From NCBI GenBank assembly GCA_946541285.1, contig CAMNJG010000031.1, forward strand, positions 1-11,724: a DNA stretch of 11,724 nucleotides, in the 5' to 3' direction. Positions within the stretch are counted from its first letter, which is position 1, and each line of letters begins with the position of its first letter. The stretch is from an uncultured Clostridia bacterium. Lineage in GTDB: Bacteria > Bacillota > Clostridia > Peptostreptococcales > Anaerovoracaceae. Positions 1-6,831 of the stretch are shown here, piece by piece. The position numbers and the translations under genes were made by a program. The notes below the pieces were generated by a model that was not told the origin of the DNA, did no database searches, and was given only the letters and a program-made list of their open reading frames with translations.

Positions 1-67
1 TCAGCCCGACCACCATCGTCAGGGCCAGCACCAGCGCCAGCACACGCGCCGCTTTTCGCTTCAACAT
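1..67 (-). CDS. 5' end of an exported protein gene (partial, runs off the window)
   Basis: An ATG at 67-65 is preceded by a strong ribosome binding site (AAGGAG at 80-75, 7 nt before the ATG). The 22 codons visible start MLKRKAARVL and continue as an uninterrupted Ala/Leu/Val/Met hydrophobic run, which is the basic n-region and h-region of a Sec signal peptide. The frame stays open to the window edge. The gene starts 70 nt after the stop of the double-glycine peptide gene with no terminator between, so the two are probably co-transcribed. The mature protein is outside the window, so its function cannot be named. Candidates by context are another SLH surface protein or an immunity/accessory protein for the peptide. 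Confidence 0.75.
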   Translation of the reverse strand, partial: MLKRKAARVLALVLALTMVVGL

Positions 68-88
68 TTAAGCTCTCCTTTCTGTAAA

Positions 89-129
89 TCTTCCAAAATC
101 AATCTCTGTTCAATCTTTCAATTGGAAGA
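89..129 (-). other. Short inverted repeat between the peptide gene and the next gene
   Basis: Two perfectly complementary 8-nt arms (TCTTCCAA at 89-96, TTGGAAGA at 122-129) enclose a 25-nt A-rich loop. There is no T-run after the minus-strand arm, so it does not look like an intrinsic terminator. It could be a weak mRNA stem that sets the ratio of the peptide to the downstream gene, or chance. Confidence 0.25.
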
Positions 130-137
130 ACTCCCCA

Positions 138-422
138 TCAAAACTTATCCCAGTGATCCAGCACCCATTTTTCGGCTTCTTTCCCGGTTGAATGGGCCAG
201 TGGGCCTTTTCCGCTGGAGTAGCGGGCATAAAAGGCCACATTTTCCCTGGTTGAGCCTTCCGCTTTTCCTTTGCGGATCGCCTCTGTCAGCCAGGCGGCT
301 CCCTCCTTCGTGATGATGCCACCACTGACCTGGTTCAGATCGTCCTGTGACAGTTCCATGTTCTCCGCGCTCCCGGCACGGATCTTTTCCTGCTCCTGCA
401 GGTCTTTGTTTTTTTCATTCAT
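138..422 (-). CDS. Double-glycine leader peptide, predicted bacteriocin-like export substrate (94 aa)
   Basis: The 94-aa product starts MNEKNKDLQEQEK and carries the motif ELSQDDLNQVSGG at residues 23-35, which matches the class II bacteriocin leader (hydrophobic residues at -4, -7 and -12, Gly-Gly at -2/-1) recognised by C39 peptidases. Cleavage after Gly35 would leave a 59-residue mature peptide from Ile36 to Phe94. That peptide has no Cys, three Trp, ten Lys/Arg against eight Asp/Glu, and helix-favouring blocks such as EGAAWLTEAIRKGKAEG and KEAEKWVLDHWDKF at its two ends. The start at 422 is supported by AAAGGAG nine nt upstream. An internal Met22 would give a very short leader but has a poor ribosome site. 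The matching C39 transporter is encoded 8.6 kb upstream on the same strand. It is not a Nif11 or nitrile-hydratase-type leader, and I do not recognise a named family. Leader assignment is strong; toxin or signal function is inferred. Confidence 0.85.
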   Translation of the reverse strand: MNEKNKDLQEQEKIRAGSAENMELSQDDLNQVSGGIITKEGAAWLTEAIRKGKAEGSTRENVAFYARYSSGKGPLAHSTGKEAEKWVLDHWDKF

Positions 423-485
423 ATTTTCTCACTCCTTTCTACGGTCACCCGCACTTTTCTGCCAGATCCGTTTCAATATAAAATT

Positions 486-494
486 ACTATATCA
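486..494 (-). promoter_or_regulatory. Probable extended -10 promoter of the double-glycine peptide gene
   Basis: Minus-strand TGATATAGT (494-486) is an extended -10 box with five of six matches to TATAAT, closely resembling the TGATATAAT box of the phosphodiesterase gene in this window. Transcription would start near 479, giving an untranslated leader of about 57 nt. The -35 region is occupied by a tandem repeat and has only poor TTGACA matches (TGGACA at a long 19-nt spacing), which would fit an activator-dependent promoter. Alternative -10 boxes TAATTT (486-481) and TATATT (480-475) exist. Confidence 0.5.
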
Positions 495-500
495 GACGTT

Positions 501-522
501 GTCCATCAAATGTCCATCAAAT
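501..522 (-). repeat. Perfect tandem 11-bp direct repeat, candidate operator
   Basis: On the minus strand ATTTGATGGAC occurs twice without a gap (plus strand GTCCATCAAAT at 501-511 and 512-522). The 11-bp period puts both copies on the same face of the helix, and they cover the -35 zone of the peptide promoter. This is the usual placement for a transcription factor that binds direct repeats. I saw no further copy upstream of the other genes here. Binding protein unknown. Confidence 0.5.
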
Positions 523-602
523 TCCTCCCGATTTTGTATGTATACAGTATTTTTGCCGGATAATTTCCTGAAAAATCCAACACTCTCATTATTCACACAC
601 AG

Positions 603-649
603 AAAAGAACCCCGCAGGATCTCATTTCTGAAAGCCGCAGGGTTCTTTT
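603..649 (-). terminator. Intrinsic terminator after the phosphodiesterase gene
   Basis: On the minus strand AAAAGAACCCTGC (649-637) pairs with GCGGGGTTCTTTT (615-603), a 13-bp stem with one G-U wobble, and the RNA continues with U-rich sequence. It lies 74 nt after the stop at 723. The plus strand also ends in TTTTT, so it could act in both directions, but no plus-strand gene needs it. Confidence 0.8.
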
Positions 650-722
650 TCATGCGTTGACACGAAATGTCCCATTACGCGATCTTCTGCCTGCAGTGCC
701 CGGTCCAATCGGGCAGCAGTGC

Positions 723-3700
723 TCAGATCACTGCTGTTTTACTATATCTCATGAACATAGTCGCGATTTCCGCTCTGGTGGCACTGCCTGCCGGGACGAG
801 TTCCGACTGCGCGCGGCCCCGGATCATCTGGCTGCCTACAGCCCACCGCATGGCTTCCATCGCCCAGTTACTGATCTGGCCCGCATCTTCGTAATCCAGC
901 AAACTGCTTACGGTCAGTTTTTCTTCCACCAGTCCTTCCCACCGCGCGTGACGATACAGGATGGTGGCCAGCTGCTCACGGGTGATCGCATCATCCGGGC
1001 CAAACCGTTCCTCACTGTATCCCGTCACAAGACTGCTGCCGGCAGCCCAGCGGACCGCTTCTGTGTACCACATGCCTTCCGGCACATCACGGAAAGCTGC
1101 GTGGCCACCGGTCCGCGGGCTGCCTTCCAGGCGCCAGAGCATCACCGTGATCATCGCGCGGCTGGCCGGAAGAAGCGGCGCAAAGCTCTTCGGGCCGGTA
1201 CCGTTCATGATGCCTTTCTCAATCGCCCAGTGGACACCGTCATGATACCACGCCTGTCTGTCCGCGTCCGCAAACGGCGTCATCGGGCAACTGTCATCTC
1301 TCAGACAGACAACTTCACTGCTGTCATCCTTCTTTACAAAGACCGGTTCAACGGTCACGCTGCCGGCCGGCATCGTCAGAGTATAAGTTCCGTCGGCGTT
1401 GTCGGTCACTTCTACCGGATGGCCATCCGCATCGGTGACACGCAGCGCCATGGTCTGGTAATCTTCTTCCGGCCTGACGGTAATCGTCACCTTTTCTCCG
1501 GCTTTTGCCCTGGAAACACTGCTTTCTGTGGAACCGCCACTGCTCACTGAAGGAAGTATCACAGGATATGCCGACGCGACACCACTGCCGCTGCTTCCGG
1601 AGCTTTTTCTGACCACAAACGGATTGGAATAGAGATAATAGTTTCCATGCTTTTCTCCGTTCACATCCAGTTCCGTCGGATACCGCCAGATCATCAGTGT
1701 CTGGCTGCCGGACAGTTTCTCCAGTTCCACCAGTTCCGCATCATGCAGAATTTTCTGCGCGCCGGCCTGTGTCGTCCCATGTGGTTTCGGAATCTCCGCT
1801 TCCGATATTACCGTTACATCCTCCGAAGAAATCTCTACGACATAATCAGACGCGACCCACGGGTAATCCGTCGTCATGCCAGTGACGCCACTGAGATAAT
1901 CCCGGGCAAAAACAGCGTCATGATAATACGTCCACGGCCAGACCGTCAGCCCCCGGTGGCGGCCGGCCCGTACCATTTCTTCGCCATACTGCTGATTATA
2001 TGGATTGTAGGTAGCATTCCACCGGTCAATCGTTCCATACAGCGACTGTAACGCCGCCTCCGCCCCTTCGGTTTCGGTAATTGACTGGTAATTATCCATG
2101 CCGACCATATAACTGAGCGGCGCGCCTTTCGCGGCAAAACACAGGACACCGGCAGAGATCTCCGGATAACCGGCGTAAAGGGCATCGAGGATCGTCTCAT
2201 TAAACGTGATGCAGAAGAACTGATCCCAGGCATCGTATTCATCGACCAGTGCTTTAAAGACCGGAATGATTGCAGGATTGAGACTCTTGATCTCCGTATC
2301 ATGAACCAGTCCGTTTCCTTTAAACTCCTCGATATACTCCCGCAGCGTCGGTACCGTATAAGCTTTCTGTTCTTTCTGACCGTACAGGGTCCCATAACGC
2401 GAAACAGACGCAGGCACTTCATTCATCGAGATGATGTCATCCCAGAGGAATGGATGGTTCCGCAGCTGCTCCAGTGTCATTTCCTCCGCATTCTCCACAT
2501 CCCTGATGCCGAGCAGCCGGTACGGGCTTTCATCATGCAGAATGAACAACTCGCCGTCCGCGCTGAGCTGGATATCATTTTCGACAGAATCCACGCCTTC
2601 TTCATACGCGCCCCGGGCGGAGTCCAGCGTATTTTCCACATAGACAGAAGGATCTCCCCGGTGACCGATGATCAGCGGAGGCCTCAGCAGGGACGGAGCA
2701 TCGTCCTGGAAGCGTTCCTCTGCCCGGATCGCCGCTTCATAATCATCCGTCACAATACCGTTGACACCGTTTGTGTACATCGTCATCAGTGATTTCAGAT
2801 CCGCCGGAGTCTGCACCCAGACAGTGGACGCCAGCGACTGCAGCAGCCGGACGTTGTCCCGGGTCGCCGCTTCCGCGGAAAGAAGTATCACCTTACCGTG
2901 GGAACCATTGACATCCGCAACCATCTGTGTAAGCGCTTTCCGGTCAGGATTCCGGACTTCCGTATAATCCAGCATCCCGCGCACATGGAGCAGGTCTGCC
3001 ACATCTTTTACCAGGGCTTTGTTCTCCGGAGTGGAGATGACGAAACAATCCTGCAGCCTGTACTCTGTCAGCCATTTTTTCAGGGCCGACGCAGTTTCCG
3101 CGTCGCGGATATAAAAGGCGGGGATCACACCAGCCGCCGTCGCCTTCACATAGTCTTCCACATTCTCTGCCAGCAGGCCACCGTCCCGGTCGTAGACTTT
3201 CAGGCCGGCATCCAGCCAGACAAACGCAGTCGCCGGTCGCACGGCCGCGCCCGCGGCTTCCAGTGCACGGCTGTCCGCCCGCCAGGCGATGGTCGCTGCC
3301 ATCGGCCAGGAGGTCTGCGGTTCATATACTTTTGTGTAAGGTTCTGTTACGACCGGAATCACTTCCGTTTCTTCCGCACCGCACAGTTCACAGACGTGGT
3401 ACTGTTCACCTTCTTCGGCTTTACTCGCCTCTTTTATAATGGTCCATTCGCCCCAGACATGGGCGTCCGGATCCACATCCGTTTCTTCTGTTATCCGGTG
3501 AGACGGGTTCCCACGGCAGACTTTCCTGATCTCTCCTTTACTCCTGCAGGTTGCGGGGGTTTTGTCATCGTCCGTCCAGTCCCAGTTATGATCCGCCCTG
3601 CGTGCCACCGCGATCGTCAGCTGATGACTGTCCTGCCGCAAAGGTTCATACTGGATACAGTAGTCATCCTCTTCCTTTCCATTCTCATAATCATACACCA

Positions 3701-4055
3701 GGACACGGGTATCCCGGCTGAAACGGTATCCCGGCCGTGCTTCCACCGTCACCACCGCAGTATACTCCTGATCTCCGACGATGGCTTCCTGAAGCGGCAC
3801 CAGCAGTGACAGATCCTCCGGAACACTGCCGGTCGTCCATAAAGTCGGTTCCGTCAACTGCACTGTGTCCTCTTCATCCAAAAAAGGCTCCGGTGGATTT
3901 TCCCGCGGATCCTGTCCGCAAATGGCTCCATAGACGGATACATGGATTTCCGTTACTGCCGTATCTGTACCCGCGCCGTTTTCCGCGAATACCGGACCAG
4001 CCGTACTAAAGGTCATCAGGACCGTAAGGCAGAGCGCGCAGATTTTCCGGATCAT
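723..4055 (-). CDS. Secreted SLH-anchored glycerophosphodiester phosphodiesterase with a second, degenerate GDPD-like domain
   Basis: It is predicted to hydrolyse glycerophosphodiesters, giving glycerol-3-phosphate and an alcohol, at the cell surface. Domains (1110-aa numbering): signal peptide 1-24 (cleavage after VFA); two 'H-x-W ... C-x-x-C' type repeats about 155-235, as in clostridial surface proteins; a GDPD-like region about 257-447 without the catalytic HRG motif but ending in GIVTDD; an intact GDPD domain about 460-735 with GHRGDP (His465, Arg466), ENT (Glu474), VEND (Glu492, Asp494), LHD (His507), TEIK (Glu588) and MTTDYP near its end; a Gly/Ser linker; an InlB-repeat-like beta module about 848-908 ending in LTMPAGSVTVEPVF; three SLH domains about 925-979, 987-1039 and 1055-1106. 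I chose the ATG at 4055: AAAGGGGTG sits 6 nt upstream and the signal peptide begins there. An in-frame ATG at 4106 would put 17 unlikely residues in front. It has its own promoter and terminator. Substrate could be teichoic acid or deacylated phospholipid fragments. Confidence 0.9.
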   Translation of the reverse strand: MIRKICALCLTVLMTFSTAGPVFAENGAGTDTAVTEIHVSVYGAICGQDPRENPPEPFLDEEDTVQLTEPTLWTTGSVPEDLSLLVPLQEAIVGDQEYTAVVTVEARPGYRFSRDTRVLVYDYENGKEEDDYCIQYEPLRQDSHQLTIAVARRADHNWDWTDDDKTPATCRSKGEIRKVCRGNPSHRITEETDVDPDAHVWGEWTIIKEASKAEEGEQYHVCELCGAEETEVIPVVTEPYTKVYEPQTSWPMAATIAWRADSRALEAAGAAVRPATAFVWLDAGLKVYDRDGGLLAENVEDYVKATAAGVIPAFYIRDAETASALKKWLTEYRLQDCFVISTPENKALVKDVADLLHVRGMLDYTEVRNPDRKALTQMVADVNGSHGKVILLSAEAATRDNVRLLQSLASTVWVQTPADLKSLMTMYTNGVNGIVTDDYEAAIRAEERFQDDAPSLLRPPLIIGHRGDPSVYVENTLDSARGAYEEGVDSVENDIQLSADGELFILHDESPYRLLGIRDVENAEEMTLEQLRNHPFLWDDIISMNEVPASVSRYGTLYGQKEQKAYTVPTLREYIEEFKGNGLVHDTEIKSLNPAIIPVFKALVDEYDAWDQFFCITFNETILDALYAGYPEISAGVLCFAAKGAPLSYMVGMDNYQSITETEGAEAALQSLYGTIDRWNATYNPYNQQYGEEMVRAGRHRGLTVWPWTYYHDAVFARDYLSGVTGMTTDYPWVASDYVVEISSEDVTVISEAEIPKPHGTTQAGAQKILHDAELVELEKLSGSQTLMIWRYPTELDVNGEKHGNYYLYSNPFVVRKSSGSSGSGVASAYPVILPSVSSGGSTESSVSRAKAGEKVTITVRPEEDYQTMALRVTDADGHPVEVTDNADGTYTLTMPAGSVTVEPVFVKKDDSSEVVCLRDDSCPMTPFADADRQAWYHDGVHWAIEKGIMNGTGPKSFAPLLPASRAMITVMLWRLEGSPRTGGHAAFRDVPEGMWYTEAVRWAAGSSLVTGYSEERFGPDDAITREQLATILYRHARWEGLVEEKLTVSSLLDYEDAGQISNWAMEAMRWAVGSQMIRGRAQSELVPAGSATRAEIATMFMRYSKTAVI

Positions 4056-4220
4056 GTTCATCACCCCTTTCCCATGACAATCGCCATAAACTGCAATACC
4101 GGACATTGGGTTATCCCTGAAAATGCTCTGATCCCGAAGGTCTCCAGTCAGCGGGCCATCGGCACTTTCCGCGTTTCTGAATGGATTTGCGTTTCTATTC
4201 TTTGTGGGACTAATATTGTT
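4056..4220 (-). promoter_or_regulatory. Long 5' leader of the phosphodiesterase mRNA
   Basis: With transcription starting near 4220, the untranslated leader is about 165 nt, longer than needed for a ribosome site. It holds a hairpin of CCGATGG (4162-4156) and CCTTCGG (4140-4134) with one mismatch, and a small GGGATAACCC stem nearer the start codon. I compared it by eye with common riboswitch cores (cyclic-di-GMP, SAM, cobalamin, glycine) and found no convincing match. No coding region is visible apart from the unlikely in-frame extension from 4106. Confidence 0.35.
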
Positions 4221-4226
4221 ATGTTA

Positions 4227-4254
4227 ATTATATCACGTTTCAGGCAAATTCCAA
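4227..4254 (-). promoter_or_regulatory. Sigma-A promoter of the phosphodiesterase gene
   Basis: A perfect TATAAT box (4232-4227) with an upstream TG (extended -10, TGATATAAT) and a -35 TTGGAA (4254-4249, four of six) 16 nt away. It lies directly after two terminators, so the phosphodiesterase gene starts a new transcription unit. Confidence 0.8.
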
Positions 4255-4273
4255 AACACATTATGTTCTGATG

Positions 4274-4296
4274 AAAAAACAACAGGAGCACCTGTT
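4274..4296 (-). terminator. Second intrinsic terminator of the export/protease unit
   Basis: Minus-strand AACAGG (4296-4291) pairs with CCTGTT (4286-4281) around a 4-nt loop, followed by G and six T (4279-4274). It is shorter than the neighbouring stem at 4328-4369 and appears to back it up, only 20 nt before the next -35 box. Confidence 0.65.
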
Positions 4297-4327
4297 TTGT
4301 AACTGTCCGCGACTTTTGGAAACAGAA

Positions 4328-4369
4328 AATCCCGGCCAGCCCTGTTCCGATACAGGGCTGGCCGGGATT
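4328..4369 (-). terminator. Strong intrinsic terminator after the SLH protease gene
   Basis: Perfect 17-bp GC-rich arms (AATCCCGGCCAGCCCTG at 4328-4344 and its complement at 4353-4369), extendable by one further T-A pair to leave a 6-nt loop. On the minus strand the stem ends in ATTTTCTGTTT, a U-rich tail; on the plus strand there is no U-run. It therefore serves the minus-strand gene whose stop is at 4502, 133 nt earlier. Confidence 0.9.
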
Positions 4370-4501
4370 CTGATCTACCTGTGCCTTATCGATCCGGTCA
4401 GATTCGCATCCTGTCGACGGCTGGCCGCTCGCTTTCGGCTCAGCAATCTCCCGCTGGCCATCTCAGGATCACACCTGCCTGCGATTCACGGCGATCGCCG
4501 T
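4370..4501 (-). other. 3' untranslated stretch between protease stop and terminator; no gene seen
   Basis: These 132 nt hold no convincing reading frame or promoter. The only structure noted is the 10-bp palindrome GGCGATCGCC next to the protease stop codon. It is long for a 3' UTR, but I could not assign a small RNA to it. Confidence 0.4.
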
Positions 4502-6724
4502 TCATCGGGTCAGATATTCAAATCTCATGAGCATCATTGCGGTTTGCGCTCTCACCGCGCTGCCACCCGGCTGCAGATGCTCCTCATCCACACCCTGGAT
4601 CAGGCCGCTGGAAACCGTCCAGCGCATCGCTTCCAGCGCCCAGCCGGAGATCTGTTCTGTGTCCGTATACTGCCCGAGGAGATCCGTGGCGCCGGAACCG
4701 GTGGCAATCCCCTTATAACGTGCATAACGCCACAGGATCGCGGCCAGCTGCTCCCGGCTCACCCGGTCATCCGGACCAAAAGCCGTCCGGCTGTAACCAT
4801 TGACAAGATCCACGGACGCTGCCCAGCGGACTGCCTGTGTATACCACTGGTCTTCCGGTACATCTTTAAAACTGATCCGCTCACTTGTCTGCGGGCTGCC
4901 TTCCATCCGCCACAGCATAGTCACAATCATGGCGCGGCTGGTTTCCCGGTCCGGCCGGAAGGTCTGATCTTCATAGCCGTTCATGATGCCTGTCTCCAGA
5001 ACATAATGAACTCCGTCATGGTACCACGCGTTCCGGTCAAGATCGGTAAATCCGTTCAGGACACAGCCTGTATCCCTGGCACATGCTTTCCAGGAAGCCG
5101 CCGGTTCATCCGGGGCATCCGGAGGATCTGCCGGTGGCGGCGTCACTGACGGCTGATCCGGATCGGCTGGTTTCACCGGCTCGTCCGTACCGGAAGGTTT
5201 GTCCGGATCCGTCTGGCCGGAGGATGGTGTCCCGGATGAACCGTTTCCCTCACTTCCGCTGCTGCCTCCCGGCTGTTGCCGGGAATCGGAAGGGTTCGAC
5301 GGGGTTGACGGATTTTCCGGATCTGTTGCAGGTTCTTTTTCTCCCGGATCAGGTTCATCAACCGGATTCAGTTCCTCTGACGGATCCGGCTGGACTGGAT
5401 TCCCCGGAGAATCTGATGGCTGTGACGGGTTTTCCGGAGGATCTTCCGGATCTTCATCACTGCCGGTCAGTGAGGCCACACAGCCCCCCAGGTTCAGGAT
5501 TCCATAACCATAATATTCATCATAACCTTCTGCCCCGCGGTCTGTCGCGGTTTCAGAAAAGATCTGCCGGATCTCTTCCGGGGTCAGGCTCCCATCGATG
5601 CCCAGCAGCACCGCCGCAGCTCCTGATACCTGCGGAATCGCGAAGGAACAGCCGGTGCTTTCCTGATATCCGCCGCGCCGGTCCGTACTCCGGACTTCGA
5701 CGCCAGGCGCGGTCAGGAAGACACTGCTGTTATGATTGGAACGGCGGTACAGACTTTCTGTGCGGTCGACCGAACCGACACCAATGACACTGTCATAGGC
5801 AGCAGGATAGTACACCGTCGTTTCCCCTCCGTTTCCAACGGCGGAAACCACAACAACCCCCTCTTTCTCCGCGTAGGCGACAGCTTCCTTCAGGGACTGA
5901 TACTCCGTCGATATACCAAGGCTCAGATTCAGTACATTACAGTGATACTCATCAATCGCCGCGTAGATTGCCCTGCAGATCACGCTGATTTTCACCTTTT
6001 TTCCGTCCGTACATTTCAGCGGCACGACTTCCGCCGCTGGTGCCGCCCCGATATATCCGGACTCACTGGCAGCGATGGCCAGGCCGGCGACTCTGGTACC
6101 ATGACCGTATTCATCCGCAGTATCCGCAGCCTTTGCCGGGTCATCCTGCGCTTCTTCCATAAAGTTGCGTCCTTTAAGCAGACGATTTCCAAAATCAGGG
6201 TGAGGACTGACACCCGAATCGATGACACCGATCCGGATCCCCTGACCCAGATAATGATTCCGGAAGGCCAGGTCCGCGCGGATCACACCGAGATTCCACT
6301 GTTCCTCCGCGTCGTAATAAGCGGGAGACTGGCTTTCGCCGACGTCACCCTCGTCCGGACTGCCTGTACCCGTGTCCGATTCCGGATTTCCCTCATTCCC
6401 GTTCTGATCCATCATCTCTGCAGCAGACCACGGTTCCGTCTCCAGCAGGACCGCTTCACCATCTTCCTCGTACCACTCCAGCGCGTCCGCCCGCAGCAGC
6501 CGGCGCAGCTCCGCCTTTCCGACGACATCAAAGGGTTCCGCGCCCTCTCCATCCATCAGGGAAACGTAATCCCCTCTGTATTTGACGATATAATCTCCGG
6601 ACACCTCCGCCGGACGATCTGCCGCGTACAGCGGTAAAGCCTGCGGAAGGAATGCCAGCGCCAGCACTGCCGACAGCAGCCAGTGTCCGGCCTTCCCTGT
6701 GATACTTCTGTACTTTTCAGACAA
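4502..6724 (-). CDS. Secreted subtilisin-like (S8) serine protease anchored by three SLH domains
   Basis: This 740-aa protein should cut proteins or peptides at the cell surface. It has a signal peptide (about 1-35, ending PLYAA), a pro-region to about 140, and a subtilase domain about 145-415 with the full catalytic set: Asp169 in GVIDSGVSPHPDF, His208 in GHGTRVAG, oxyanion Asn298 in AVGNGG and Ser360 in GCSFAIP (Cys replaces the usual Thr of GTSxAxP). A Pro/Asp/Ser/Glu-rich, repeat-like linker spans about 422-545, then SLH domains about 558-606, 618-669 and 688-735; the third has VRAQ instead of the TRAE-type wall-binding motif. The start is TTG at 6724, with AGGGAGGGGA upstream and no better in-frame start. 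It lies 107 nt after the second ABC gene with no clear terminator, so co-transcription with the export genes is likely. By analogy with CylA/LicP it could process the exported peptide; general surface proteolysis is the alternative. Confidence 0.93.
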   Translation of the reverse strand: MSEKYRSITGKAGHWLLSAVLALAFLPQALPLYAADRPAEVSGDYIVKYRGDYVSLMDGEGAEPFDVVGKAELRRLLRADALEWYEEDGEAVLLETEPWSAAEMMDQNGNEGNPESDTGTGSPDEGDVGESQSPAYYDAEEQWNLGVIRADLAFRNHYLGQGIRIGVIDSGVSPHPDFGNRLLKGRNFMEEAQDDPAKAADTADEYGHGTRVAGLAIAASESGYIGAAPAAEVVPLKCTDGKKVKISVICRAIYAAIDEYHCNVLNLSLGISTEYQSLKEAVAYAEKEGVVVVSAVGNGGETTVYYPAAYDSVIGVGSVDRTESLYRRSNHNSSVFLTAPGVEVRSTDRRGGYQESTGCSFAIPQVSGAAAVLLGIDGSLTPEEIRQIFSETATDRGAEGYDEYYGYGILNLGGCVASLTGSDEDPEDPPENPSQPSDSPGNPVQPDPSEELNPVDEPDPGEKEPATDPENPSTPSNPSDSRQQPGGSSGSEGNGSSGTPSSGQTDPDKPSGTDEPVKPADPDQPSVTPPPADPPDAPDEPAASWKACARDTGCVLNGFTDLDRNAWYHDGVHYVLETGIMNGYEDQTFRPDRETSRAMIVTMLWRMEGSPQTSERISFKDVPEDQWYTQAVRWAASVDLVNGYSRTAFGPDDRVSREQLAAILWRYARYKGIATGSGATDLLGQYTDTEQISGWALEAMRWTVSSGLIQGVDEEHLQPGGSAVRAQTAMMLMRFEYLTR

Positions 6725-6831
6725 ACAGAATCCCCTCCCTCTTACTGCTCTTTCTTAAAGAAAGCCTGATTTATTTCAGCCTGTGAAATGACAGACAATT
6801 GAAATCATTCCTTTCGTTTTCCTGATCCCAT
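6725..6831 (-). other. Gap between second ABC gene and protease gene, with inverted repeat
   Basis: The 107 nt contain a perfect 7-bp inverted repeat CTTTCTT-A-AAGAAAG (6750-6764) and a weaker ATTTCA/TGAAAT stem. Neither looks like a terminator. A -35-like TTGTCT is present, but no good -10 box follows. The ribosome site GGGAGGGG ends about 7 nt before the TTG start. Most likely an intra-operon spacer with some mRNA structure. Confidence 0.35.

Noticed and set aside
138..317. Core peptide as a lanthipeptide or thioether RiPP
   Set aside because: No Cys in the whole peptide and no LanM, radical-SAM, YcaO or similar enzyme in the window.
504..530. Tiny ORFs after GGGAGGAA upstream of the peptide gene
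   Set aside because: The two ATGs open frames of only three and four codons; the bases are better explained as the tandem repeat and promoter.
657..1550. Long plus-strand open frame opposite the phosphodiesterase gene
   Set aside because: It has no ribosome site, no recognisable domain and a composition rich in Arg/His/Pro, typical of the antisense of a GC-rich gene. The minus-strand protein here has clear SLH and linker motifs.
2898..3809. Plus-strand frame of about 300 codons
   Set aside because: Antisense shadow of the degenerate GDPD and N-terminal repeat region; no domain or start signal.
4056..4106. Upstream in-frame ATG at 4106 for the phosphodiesterase
   Set aside because: It would place 17 polar residues before the signal peptide and has no ribosome site, whereas the ATG at 4055 has both a good site and a normal signal peptide.
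4107..4200. Cyclic-di-GMP-I riboswitch in the phosphodiesterase leader
   Set aside because: A short GCAAAT/GAAA resemblance exists, but the conserved GACGCAAAGCC-like core is missing and the stems do not fit.
4271..5149. Plus-strand frame running through the terminators into the protease gene
   Set aside because: It crosses two terminator stems and the SLH-coding region, with no ribosome site and no familiar motif.
5070..5460. Repeat array or CRISPR-like region inside the protease gene
   Set aside because: The repetitiveness comes from Pro/Asp/Ser/Gly codons of an in-frame linker; there are no regular spacers or identical repeats.
5732..6637. Plus-strand frame opposite the subtilase domain
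   Set aside because: Subtilase catalytic motifs are all on the minus strand; the plus frame is low-information antisense.
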